DNA from: Polytrichum commune
Lineage: Eukaryota > Streptophyta > Polytrichopsida > Polytrichales > Polytrichaceae
DNA: 64,000 nt
Reading direction: 5' to 3'
NCBI GenBank assembly: GCA_950295325.1
Contig: OX485803.1
Location: forward strand, 20,462,001-20,526,000
Shown in pieces: positions 12,181 to 44,366 of the stretch (the first letter of the stretch is position 1; each line of letters opens with the position of its first letter). Made by a program: the position numbers and the translations under genes. The notes under the pieces are model-generated. The model was not told where the DNA came from. It saw nothing but the letters and a program-made list of their open reading frames with translations, and ran no database searches.

Positions 12181-13048
12181 CTGATAACCTTGTACCAGCA
12201 TACTATAGTTTCCATTCTTAAGAGGGGAGCCTTGAATAATAAAAGCGACAATAGCCTCTGCATTCAAATTCGCCTGTACATGAAACTCGTGTCCATCTGA
12301 ATCACTGACAATTTACAATGAAAAATGGTATCAATTGCTTTATTGTGTGCAAGTCATCCATGAAAGGTATGGTATGTGCACAAGACTATGTACAGTTGTA
12401 GTTCTTAGTGAATAAACTGGTTAAGTTTCCCCATGCTTCTTAATGAAGTCTAACTTAATTAAGTACAGGGTCTTCTAAAACGTTTACCTATAAGCATGAA
12501 TGTAAATTCCTAGAGTGGGGACCTGAGTTTCCAAGCTGACTTGAGGAACAGCACTCCACAATGCACCCACCCTGTGCAAGGTGTCCTTGAACCACAAATC
12601 TGCTCCGATTCTGCATCACAAATCAAAGGAGTTTTGTTCAAATCAAATAGAAGTCCAAGAATGATTTTTCCCCACAAAAGTAATAAGTAGGGCTGAAACT
12701 GCACTAAAGATATGATCGACCCACATTAATTTTCTTGCAATCACTTAATGGCAACTAGAGAGGGTGTCATATTCCAGTTGGTGCCACTCTAAATAACGTA
12801 GCACACCAATTTTTAATACAACACAAGTCAGATGCTTACTGTAGCTGCAAACTAAATATTGACAATAAGAGAAATGCGAACACATTACCAATTCTTGTCA
12901 TTGCAAACTGTGTACAAATTGATGTCCACAAGCGCATGGCAAGCAGTTGTCCAATAGCTAGGTCATACAAACCAAGCCTGGCATTCCAATGAGTGCTTTC
13001 TGCTGACAGGAAGGAGGTGTGCAGACGTTGTTGGCGCAATCCTCTAAT
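12181..13048 (-). other. Presumed 3' UTR/downstream region of the BEACH gene
   Basis: It lies directly after the stop codon of the BEACH reading frame on the minus strand. It holds no further WD40-like or other recognised coding exon. A minus-strand AATAAA lies at 12339-12344 and could serve as a poly(A) signal, but the real end cannot be fixed without transcripts. Confidence 0.4.
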
Positions 13049-34001
<20,953 letters not shown>

Positions 34002-34689
34002 CCTCCTTTACCTCCTCCCAGATCCTCTGTTGCAGGCCTGCACACGACTGTCTCTATTAGGTAACAATAGCTCAATATGGGAATCGCATACTTTAGGAAT
34101 TCATGAGATAAGCTTAAGTGAACTAGCACCCAATGACCCATATCAAAAACATGTGGTCACCAACAACCAGTTGAGGCACTAGTTGACTGTTTGTGATTGC
34201 TTCACAAGAAAAGGAGAATTCAACTTGTAAGAACCAACATATTATCCTCTTTTGTTGCAATGGAAGGACCCAGGATAATATTTAGTTGTTTCCAAGTCTT
34301 ACTTCTTCAAAACACTACAAATTAGATAAAGCCATTCCAGAATGAGGGCAAGACAGTACTCCTATTTTCCAAAAACACCATGCCGTAGTTCCATCACAAC
34401 TACACCCTAGTAGGCGCCAATAATGTCAACCACCTTGAAAGTTACATATACAATAAGCATTGCAAGTAGATGACACTGACAAATAGGTTGTTCATAATTG
34501 ATGATTGGTGATTGACGGTCACCATTTCTTACATAATTACTATCATACAAAAGTAAGAGAGCCCTAAAAGTTGTATTTCCAATCATCTGCATAGAGCAGC
34601 ATTCTCCCAAGTCAATTGTCCAGTGCTACTGAAGAATACCATGAGCTAAACCAAGTAGCAGTCCTTCTGCCACCAAAGCCACAGGCAAA

Positions 34690-35085
34690 ACAAGTGTTGG
34701 TCTGGTATCATCGGTTTTTATCCCATTTGGATAAATATAATGAGGTTATCACAATTTTTGATACCAGTAGGGTACAGCTATTTGACAGTCTTTTTGTTTT
34801 TGATACATTTGGGTATATAAACCATGCAAGAATCTTCATACCTAGGCAAATCGCCCTAGATCAATATGGTTCAGAATGGTATTGACCCAAATAATAATTT
34901 GGGTCAATATACAAAGATTCTCACCTTAAGATACCCATCAAATATCAATACTTTCGCTGGTATAAGAAAATTGATACACAAGGGTAGGTTCTTTGATACC
35001 ATAATTGATGATGATTATGGATATCATGCATACACCTTTATATCAGACAAACACTGGTTGATACCAACCTCCATTACTGTAATCA
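34690..35085. repeat. Foldback-like inverted repeat with a palindromic core
   Basis: The centre is a perfect 13-bp inverted repeat, TATTGACCCAAAT and ATTTGGGTCAATA, at 34880-34909 with a 4-bp loop. The flanks remain imperfectly complementary: TTGGGTATATAAACC then AAGAATCTTCAT on the left pairs with the reverse of AGATTCTCACC and AAGATACCCATCAA on the right, and TGTTGGT..GGTATCA pairs with TTGATACCAACC. It is probably a worn foldback or MITE insertion in the BEACH leader intron. Element identity is uncertain. Confidence 0.5.
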
Positions 35086-36375
35086 TCCTGAATTCCCAAT
35101 GCTTCTCCTTTGATCACTAAATCCACAAGAAACAAACCTGCTTGGACACGATGACCTCTGGAAATGCACAGCCCAATACAACTTCCACTAACCTCTAATT
35201 ATTTGTCATCCAATTCTGAAGAGGTTCCATAAACCTGAAGCCTTCTTAATATGTTTCTTTGTCCAAGTCTAAGTCCAAGTCTAGTTTGTTTATCTGTCCC
35301 CTAACATGGGAATGTTTCTCACAAGATTGTTAAGCTCCCACCTAGTCAAATCAGATCGCAGTCTGGAATGTAGCCCTTGTGTAGTCTTTGTAAGAGGATG
35401 TCTCGTATTTAATAGAATAGATTATGTGTAATGAGCCTTCCTTTTCAAAGTGAGAGAAGTGGGGAGTGACCTCACACTGATTACTTAACTGTCTATAGAG
35501 GATTTCCATATGTAGTGGTATTTTTACTGAATTGGAGTTGACATTCTTAATGAAAGGGACAAAATGAGAACTCCAAAATTCGTCAATTCCTCAGGAGAGT
35601 TAATTTATATGGCAGAAGTATACTTACAATGCCATAAACAGGCAGCCTATATGCAGCCAGTGGAGAGACGGAAAATCCATTTGCTGCTCGATTCATGGGC
35701 ACCGTGGCACTCAAGCTCCACGTCCATTTCTTTTGTTCCGAACAACCTCAACAGTCTCCAAGCCCTTCTAAGATCATCTCCTTTTACTGTCTTCACAATC
35801 CCCACGGATATATAGGATAGGGCCCTTTAATTTACACAGGAGTCGGTGCTCCCATACAAAGCTCAACAATCTCTGCAGAAGGACAATCGACAAGAGTCTC
35901 ACAACAGCAAATTTCGCTTACTGAACACAAGATGCACAATGCCATGAAAGGAAGCCTCTCCGTGCAGTACTAAGCTGAGAGGAGAAGAGGAATTTGCATT
36001 GATCAGCACGATAGCATTCTATCGGCTTAATGAGATACTGACGACCATGGTATTCTTGAGATAGTGGAAGATGGAACACAAGCTCCAGTGATTGAATTAA
36101 ATGTAGCATTGCGGCTAATAGGTTCAAGTAACAATCGAAACATGTCACTTATGCAATTTGACACAGGCTCCTTAAATGCTCCTTCAACATGGAGTTAGGC
36201 GCAAATGGCTACACAACATGCGAAGGTTTGGAACAACAGCAACAATTGAACAAGGCATCCGTCATCATCAGAACTAGACGGAATTATTCTTATAAAATAT
36301 TAACAGTGGACTATTGCTGTGCATTGCACAATGCAGTCGCCAATCGACTGATGTGCTGCTGCAGTTTGCGGCAGG

Positions 36376-36820
36376 AGAAGTCTTCAGATTGAAAAAACTT
36401 TCCAGCACAGGAATGAAATCCCTCCCTCCGGGTTTCATATGCAATAACTTTCATATATCCTAAACTGAAACCCTTCTGATTATGTCGAGGATCATCACCA
36501 AGACATGATTCATCCAAGACCTAGAACTTGGACTTCACACTATAACACCGTGCAGGAAGTCTTCTTCCTTCTAAAGTATCGAGCCCCTGCATTAGAAGTC
36601 TTCAGATTGACAAAACTTCCAGCATAGGATTAAAATCCCTCCTCCCTCAGGATTTCATTGTAATAACTTTCATAAATACTAAACTGAAACCCTTCTGATT
36701 ACGTCGAGGATCATCATAAAGACATGATCTCACCCAAGACAAATACCTCAAACGTGGACTTTACTACACAACACCGTGCAGGAAATCTTCTTCTTCTTCT
36801 CAAGTATCGAACCCCTTGAT
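36376..36820. repeat. Tandem duplication, period 218 bp
   Basis: The unit 36376-36593 is followed by a second copy at 36594-36820. Both begin AGAAGTCTTCAGATTGA, share AAACTGAAACCCTTCTGATT, GTCGAGGATCATCA and ACACCGTGCAGGAA, and end AAGTATCGA(G/A)CCCC. Identity is high by eye, so the duplication is fairly recent. It lies upstream of the BEACH gene, probably in its leader intron. Confidence 0.85.
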
Positions 36821-37218
36821 GAATTACTCATTGATGAACCTCCAGATCGACAAGAAGGCGTCCCTTCCGGTCCAGGCCATGAGTTCCGATCCTCCTAAAC
36901 CCCGACGAAATAAAATAAATTATGCGATTGACCACCCGGTTGCACAACTGGATGCTCACCTTGATAAAATTCCATTTCAGCTTCTTATCTGATTCCTATC
37001 AGACTCAATTGCTCAAAAATGAAAGCTCCTAAGAATCCGACATGACAAAGTCAATCTCCACCTCCAAACCCGTCAAACACGCTCTTCCTTCCTTCCTTCC
37101 CCCGACCAAACGATCTCCCTAGCTTAGCTTGCCCGCCTCAGCCACCTAACCTCCACAACCTTAAAACCGATAAAAGAAACCTCTCGCTCTTGCTTACCAA
37201 ACTCACCAAACGTCAACA

Positions 37219-37250
37219 ACCCCCCCCCCCACACACACACACACACAAAT
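37219..37250. repeat. C-tract and (CA)n microsatellite
   Basis: A run of about 11 C is followed by roughly nine CA units. Simple repeat; no other meaning seen. Confidence 0.9.
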
Positions 37251-37593
37251 CTCTCCCAAACGAATTCCACAGAGCTTTCTTTCTTGGCCCTTACTCGCAC
37301 CTCGATTCTCAGCAGATCTCATGATACCGATGACGATGACCAGCCTCTCCAGCCTCCACTCCGCTCCGGATGACGAACGATGACGATGACGCCTCCCACA
37401 GCATCCCTAAAGAAACCAACGCTCCTCCTGCTCCACCCGAACCCTCGGGGGAACAACAATTTGTTAACCTAACTCAACTTGAGCTTCCAAACGGGCACCT
37501 CAAGCGGGCCAGAGAGCCTCTTTAGAAAATAATAGCCACTTCGTAAGAGATGGCGGGCAAGGTACACTACAACACAACACGGAGATGATGAGA

Positions 37594-37660
37594 TCGAGCG
37601 AGCGAGCGAGCGAGGGAGGGAGGGAGGGAGGGAGGAGGGAAGGAGGAAGGAAGGAAGCGA
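37594..37660. repeat. (GAGC)n/(GAGG)n purine-rich microsatellite
   Basis: GAGC repeats pass into GGGA/GGAGG repeats over about 65 bp of almost pure purine on the plus strand. The tract lies in the presumed BEACH promoter/leader. GA-rich tracts there can bind GAGA-type factors; that role is inference. Confidence 0.85.
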
Positions 37661-38046
37661 TGGCGGGGGAGGAAGAGTGGTGATGAGAAGGACCAGGCTG
37701 GGAATAGCTGGGAATAGCAAAGCAAAACGTATGTTGTATGTTAGTAATGGACTGGGAGAGTAGCCTTTGGTGGTTGCTCTGATGATGTAAGTATGTGTAG
37801 TAGTATGTCTTTGATATGAGCCTTTTGCTCTTCCTTTCCTTTTCTCTTGCGACCACACTTGAACAAGAATGAATGAGTTAAGCAGGAAGCAGAGAGCAGC
37901 CTGCCAGAGAGAGGTAGAGGTAGAGAGAGAGAGAGAGAGCTTTTGTGTGCTTCTGCTCTCTTTCCTCAATCCTTTCCTTTTCTCTCTTTCTTTTCTTTAT
38001 TTCTTTGTTTTCCGTGCTTTGTAACTTAAGGGGAGGGTGTGGTGGC

Positions 38047-38472
38047 TCTAAGAGCATTATCACATGTTGCACACCAAGCACTAACACAAAGGGGTGTTAA
38101 ATTGGGTGACATTGATTTAGAAGGAGCAGTAGTCTCATTTTATGTCCCACGTATTCACTCTATATGAGTTTCATATATTGTGAGTCCCATGGTCGAAAGT
38201 CATAAGTTACATAATACACAAAGTTTTATATAGAAATAGTTGAAGTTAAGATTCTATTTGGTCAAAGATTACGAGGTGTTGATAATCGCTTCTCTTATAC
38301 AAGAGTTGAAAGTTAGGCTACAATGTGCTCAAGCTATTATGGCCCAAGAGATTTACGGGCCCTACCAATGGTACAATAGTAGTTAAGCCTAACTCGTGGA
38401 TCTAGCTCGCGCTAAAGGCAGCATTGTTCCGTTTGTGGGGTGTTGTATGGAGAACCAACGAACATGCTCTAA
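38047..38472. mobile_element. Candidate TIR element with AGAGCAT termini
   Basis: The left end CTAAGAGCATTATC and the right end GAACATGCTCTAAG are inverted relative to each other, spanning about 426 bp. The same TAAGAGCAT start occurs at 63780. Termini of the form AGAGCATCTCCA are common in plant TIR transposons. The interior shows no coding potential and the target duplication is unclear. Confidence 0.4.
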
Positions 38473-39320
38473 GATAATGGGGGTGCTTCCAACATCTTCA
38501 ATGTTTATGGCCATTGGATCGGCTCAGAAATTGTTTCATCCATTTATCAGTCGTGATGAATCACAGAGATTGTGATTTCAAGTTCCATAGAGTTTACCGT
38601 CTCAAACTTGTTGACGTGCCATGTTTTCGTTTGGACATGAGCACAACAAATATAGACCATAGCGAGCGGCCTCTGCCACATGATGAGCACTACGTTCAAT
38701 GTTGTACACATGTCGCCTTGCCATGGGCTATAGCATGGCTCCTTGTGTACGCAACCGGAGCATGGTTTCTTTCGTTATTTCTTTATTGCTCGTGCTTTGG
38801 AAGATATGGTGTGTGGTGTGCCCTAATGCAAGCACTTCCAACTTCATAGACATATATGGCTATTGGATTGGAATCAAAAGTTATGACCTCGTCCAATTAG
38901 CAATTGTGATAAACCATGAAGATTGGTGTTTCAAGTTTTGTAAATTTTGGAGCAAGGATGTAAAATTTATAAAAGTTCAAAGTGAAGATTGTTTTTTCTT
39001 ACTCTTGAAATGAACAGATGATCCCTTTCTAAGTGGTGTCTATATTTAAGCCCATGGTCCAAATTCATCATAATGCATTTGTTTTTCTATGTGAAGTGTG
39101 TGGCCTAATGTGAGCACATCCAACTCTATTGATATTTATGGTAGTTGGATTGACTTGGGAATTGTTTCATCCAACTAGTAATTATAATAAATCACAAGAT
39201 TATTGTTTTAATTTCATAATAGGAGCAAAGATGTAGAGCTTTAAGAGTTCAAAGTGGACATTATCTTTCTTAGTCTTTGAATGAACACATGGACAATTGG
39301 TAACGTGTGTGGCCCTAATG
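38460..39320. repeat. Satellite-like degenerate repeats, three copies
   Basis: Three diverged units start near 38465, 38815 and 39105. Each has GTG(C/A)..C(A/T)TCCAAC, then ATTTATGG-like, ATTGGAT(C/T)G, CAATTAG/CAACTAG and ATAAA(C/T)CA(T/C)..GATT. A related unit lies at 43310-43500, outside this array. No protein match was recognised. Confidence 0.5.
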
Positions 39321-39829
39321 ATTGTGCGCACTTCCAACACTTGCCCCATAGCCATGCTCCATAAACTCGTTCCAAATTCACATATGAGCTTGTGGCTATT
39401 GAATCAAGGTAAAGTGTCCTTCATTCATGCTGACACAAGTGATCGGCGTTGTTGTTTCAAACTTTGAAAATCAAAGCCATAATATATGCATGCTATGAGA
39501 ATACATTAAAAAATAAAAAAATCCCTTCATTAGTATTTACATGAACACGTAGGCCTATTCCAATTGTGTATATCGTCGAACCAATAATGATGTCTATATT
39601 GAAACACACATTCCAATCTCACCATAACAATTGTCTTTTTGATGTTTGTTGACTTCAAGCCTTGCCATATACCATTCAAATACAAACGTTCCATAATGAT
39701 GGATGGCCCTTCCATTGGTGTGTTGGGTTGTCCTATTGCTCTCTTTTTAACTTCCCTTTATACTCTTTTTTTCCCCAATTCTCAGGGATTTGCTCTTCAC
39801 ATTATTTATTCAAGGAAACTGCTTTGTTC

Positions 39830-39905
39830 AGATAGATAGATAGAAACTCCAACCCCTTTCCAAGCAAGGGGCCGGCGTGAATAAAGTGTCCGTTCGTAAT
39901 GCCAA
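39830..39905 (-). mobile_element. LINE-type 3' tail fragment with (GATA)n tail
   Basis: On the minus strand this reads GAACGGACACTTTATTCAC, then CCGGCCCC..GGGGTTGGAGT, then TTCTATCTATC. It matches the 3' terminus of the LINE at 62.6 kb (GAACAGACACTTTATTCACTCCGG..CCGGAGTTC plus a simple-repeat tail). Only the extreme 3' end is recognisable, so it is either a heavily 5'-truncated LINE copy or a SINE sharing the LINE tail. Confidence 0.6.
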
Positions 39906-40828
39906 TGACCCGATGCCCACTGGACAAGGGGACATTGGGACAACTGCTTTGTTCACCACTAAGTGTTGCTAACCTCGCCATTAGTGTGTAGGTTAGTTTT
40001 TTTGGCAGCCATTGGTACATAAACCTATGTCATGGATACTTTTACACATTGTGCATTCTCTTTGTTTCATAACACCATGTGATTGTTGTCATGTTGTAGA
40101 TTCCCAAGTTACAAAGGAACTATATGCAATTATTTTCATGCACTTATTACCTAAACTATGATACCATTACAACAAACAAAGTTTGCTGAGATATTACCAT
40201 ATAGTGGTATTTCTCTCCTTCATGATTTGAAGTCATGCACACCTTAGCCCCTTATTACTTCATGTATCATTAAATAGCTCATCATTAAGTTTTCATCTCG
40301 CTCTCCCAAATGTCACATATGCATTATTCATACGTTGGTTTAAATAAAATCAATGCATTTGTTTCCAAACTTCCAAAAACCGTTTACACCTCCATCATAC
40401 TCCATACATGCTTTCATTATGGACTATATGCACATAATTCCATAAGCAAATACATGACTCGTATATAACCATGAAAATTTAAAGCAAGTGCATTTGCCTA
40501 TTTGATTGCCAAATGAAAACATATAGAACCCAATTTATTTTTTTATGAATATACAAGTGCTCTCTCTCTCTCTCATGCACACTCTCGTATTACCTTTTGT
40601 AAGGACTCTTTCTCCTCTTCTCTCTCTCCTTCTCATTCACTTTCTATGTCTCTATATATATGTTTATCAACATCTTTACATTCTTTGTAATCGATATTCA
40701 CTATAATGCTTCACATACGTATGTGGATGCCACAAACTAAGTATTTTGAATCACTCGATTCACACTATGATTTGCCTTTCAAATCTCACTTACCTACTTA
40801 CTTACCCATCATATCACATTTATTATAA

Positions 40829-41318
40829 GGGTCACTTCACACACAAGCCAAGAGCCATGATCATCAAATTGTGAGAGCCCAAAAGAAAGTGTCCAAAGAC
40901 ACCTTTAAAATCATATATTGTGGTCACAAATCTTCAAATGTAGTGTGAAGCCACATGTGACCGGGCCGTCAACCAAATGCTATTTCAGTGAATTTCTATT
41001 TGTGCGGGTCCTCACGCATGATAAAATAGAATAAATCAATAATTGTGAGCATTCAGAGTGCCATGGTCTCCCGGTTTTGTGTTAGGCTTACCTTCAAGAA
41101 GCGATTTTTAAAAATAATCCAAGTGACCATGAAACATGACCCATTTGATGCCATATAGAAATCCTTGTAGACTTTACATCCATCTTGGATTCACATACTT
41201 CATTGATCCCCCAAGCATAGTGTGAAGCGAACTTAGACCGGCTCCTTCTTTTCCACCAATGAGAGTGCTTGAAGTGTAATATGGTCACGGGCTCTCAGTC
41301 TCGTGTGTGAAGTGGCCC
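40829..41318. mobile_element. TIR element (MITE), 490 bp, TAA target duplication
   Basis: The termini GGGTCACTTCACACACAAGC and CTCGTGTGTGAAGTGGCCC are inverted repeats that extend inwards through GAGCC. Each end is flanked by TAA (40826-40828 and 41319-41321). GGG termini with a TAA/TTA duplication fit a PIF/Harbinger-derived (Tourist) MITE. There is no transposase frame inside, so it is non-autonomous. Confidence 0.8.
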
Positions 41319-43106
41319 TAACTACTTGCAATGTTTACTGCCCATTAAATTATAAATATCAACCTTTCTCATCATCCCCACTTACCCACTTATAGAGTTA
41401 TTCTCTTTTGTCTATGACAACCATTCACATCTTACATGTGGATTTCTAATATACTACATTTGTGGTAGTAATTGGAGGCCCTTTCAAATCCCACAAAACC
41501 AAATTGCCACTCCTTCAACAATACCAAGAACTCCCAAGTGAACTTATCGTTAGACGATCTTTGCAGTAGACGCAAAACAAGCAAACAAACAAGCATCAAA
41601 CAAAGTATGAACCTCAATTTGGCCAAATTGATTGAACAATATGTACATTCATGAGGTCATGTTTACATGCTCTCTTTCACCTTAGCCCATAATATATAAA
41701 CCATTGTTTTTGTACATACATATAACATGGACCACACTAATTTTGCAATTTAGATTACATTTGGGAGAAGTTGGTTCAGAAAGGGGAGCGTTAAATCATA
41801 ATCTCAACATGAAAACGTATAGGGTACGGTCCCAACCAACGTGATGTCAACATGTGGCAAAATTCTTCAAAGAATGTTTGTTCTATGTCTCAATTATCGT
41901 GGTATGGTTGCTCCACGAACAACTTGCATCTCTTGAAATGGTGAGCAACAAACCTCTACTGACATGCACACATCCACAAACAGTAAGCTTGAAAACATGC
42001 GGTTTGTAAGTTTTTGTTTTTGTTACGTTTTCAAGTTTTTGGTTGTTGTGTGTTGTTTGCATGTATTTGTGACCATTACTTATTTCAAAAAGTCAACGAC
42101 CTTCCACATCGTCCATGCCCATCCATCCCCTCACATCTATCACAATCATTCACATCCTATGTGTCACACATTTCAATCAATATATAATGACAACAATCAC
42201 TTTGTATCAAACATTTACTTCCAGGAAGAAGGGAGGGGGTGTGTCAAGGTTGATGGATCGATCCCCTTAACCATTTAAATCAACACAACACATTGATATC
42301 ACGAACATGTTCACTTATGCTTCTTCTTAACATAGACTAACACTAGGAGAAATTTGGTGACCGGCTACCGTTCAAAAACACACCATCCATCCTATGTGGC
42401 GGTTATTTTGCTACCAAATGACTATGTGATTTCAATGAAGTATAATGAACTTGGACACATTGTAATGGACGTGCTTGGTTTCAAACTGCCACGTCACCTT
42501 TACTCCATGCATGGTTGCATTGACTATTACTTTTGGGTCAAGAACCGTTTAATTTGGGGCATGTATTTAGCCCGCTGCCACCAATAGTTGACCGCTCCCA
42601 AGCTTGCCCGAGCTTGTTGCATGCATATGCATAATTTCCACCCCAAAAGCCAAAACTCATGTCATTTGATACCCATCAACATGGTGAATCAACCCCGAAT
42701 CGATTAGATTAAGAACTTTCCATATCATAACTTTTAAAAAAGGTATTTACTAGATGAATGACACAATGTTCCTTCTCCAATGATTTCTTACCTCCGGTTC
42801 CATATACTTAAATATTGATGTCAAATATGGTCACCTTACACATTAGATGTTGATCACATTGCAAATTTACCTTGTCCTTTTTTGTTTGCAAACATAAGCA
42901 ATTACAAAAGGTTATGTTATGACGTCCAAATGATTGCATCTATTGCAACCCTAAGTTGGGCAATATCAATCATATGAACACCCTTTTCATACTCATTGAC
43001 ATATAAATCTTTCTTTGTAGCTAACCCCATGCCAACATGTGCTATGTAAATACACAAGAAGTTACTTAATCCATGTATCAAGTGGATGTGGACATCTCCG
43101 AGACAT

Positions 43107-43200
43107 CAAGAAGAAGAAGAAGAAGAAGAACTCCAGTCTCCGAAGGAGGCCGGAGTGAATAGAGTGTATGTTCGTAAAACATCCTTTGACATCAACAAGA
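43107..43200 (-). mobile_element. LINE-type 3' tail fragment with (AAG)n tail
   Basis: On the minus strand it reads GAACATACACTCTATTCAC, TCCGGCCTCC, GGAGACTGGAGTTC and then (TTC)n. It is the same 3' terminus and hairpin as the LINE at 62.6 kb, followed by a trinucleotide tail. Sequence immediately upstream of it on the minus strand (43200-43300) is not obviously LINE. Confidence 0.6.
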
Positions 43201-44345
43201 CATGAAGGTTGCCCTACTTTGATAAGTAGGGTACCTTAGTTTGACCTCTAGTTTGCAGCTTATGTGTGCAATTGATCACACATAAATAGGTCAATCTATG
43301 TGCCTCTATTATGGACACTTCTGACTCCACATCCATTTTTGCATTTATGACCATTAGATCAATTTGGACGTTGTCCTATTTGGTTACAAATCTCAAATCA
43401 TGTAGGGTTTCATTTCAAGTTTCAAAGTGAGAACCGAGGTTAAAAATTATAGGAGGTGAAAGTGAATATTCTTTCTTTTTAAGTGACCGCATAGACCTTC
43501 TTGATCTTCTTAACAACTGAACATATGTTTTGAGCACAAAGTCTAATCTCATTGTAGGACATGTCTTTATAATGTTTGTTCTTAATTACAACCCTTGGGA
43601 TACACCACTCAAATATAAATTGTTTGGTTGAAAATAATGGACGCAGAAGACCCACGTGCTTTACTTATGGAAATATTAGCACGTAGGGAGCTTATATTTG
43701 AAATCCAAATATATGTTAAGATAGCTCGGGGAGGTCACCAGTGAAAATTATAGAAACAACATGCGATAAAACCATAGGGTCTAATATATTCCTTGTAGAT
43801 AAATCTTGCAAAAAACATACTTATAAAAGTGGAGGTTTTAAAATAATGAAACATGTTTACATGTAAAATACCATCACATATAATGGCCTCTTTTATCTAG
43901 TCAACAATGTAAAATAGCGTGGAAACAATTACTAGGGGTAGCGGGTCTAGGGTAGGGTTTGTGCTAGTGAATGAAAAGAGGTAATTTTATGTTTATGAAA
44001 AAGCTTAGATGAATGACTTTGCAGGTTGGCTAGCTTGAACGTTACTAAACCAACGTATCCAATGTGAAGTTAAATTTCTCTACCTACGTATTGGGAGGGA
44101 AAATTTTAGTGTGTTGTTTGAATTGCAATCTTCTTTTCAATTTTCTTTGACAATATGAGTAAAACATGGTATTTTTAGATGATTATCCTTTAAAATTAAA
44201 ATTAGTGATAGGGTGTATTAAAATGCAAGCATTTACCTTTATTTTGAAAAATACCATGCCTTATTATCTTTTTTGCAAGGTAAATAGCCCCCCACTAAAT
44301 AAATCTTGAGTGCACAAGTATGCGTTAATATAAGAGGGGGTGACC

Positions 44346-44366
44346 CTCCCCCCCCCCCCCCCCCCC
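44346..44366. repeat. Poly-C tract of about 20 bases
   Basis: A run of about 20 C on the plus strand, the longest homopolymer in the window. Such tracts are hard to sequence, so the exact length is uncertain. Confidence 0.9.

Larger units (their letters stand above)
34002..38046 (-). promoter_or_regulatory. Probable 5' leader, leader intron and promoter of the BEACH gene
   Basis: The ATG at 34001 is preceded by a good 3' splice site (GTGTGCAG ending at 34038), so the 5' UTR is probably spliced. GC- and pyrimidine-rich minus-strand sequence at 37.3-38.0 kb, with CT microsatellites at 37921-37942 and a (CCCT)n-like block at 37594-37660, looks like a transcription start region. A possible donor (GCGAGTAAGG on the minus strand) is near 37287-37296. 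The resulting leader intron of about 3.2 kb would contain the repeats at 34.69-35.09 and 36.38-36.82 kb. All of this is inference without transcripts. Confidence 0.4.

Noticed and set aside
37469-37969. 166-codon minus-strand frame upstream of BEACH
   Set aside because: Low-complexity Ser/Pro/Leu runs from microsatellites in a leader or promoter; no domain.
41964-42587. Two plus-strand frames of 104 and 77 codons
   Set aside because: No domain, no splice support and AT-rich composition like the surrounding spacer.
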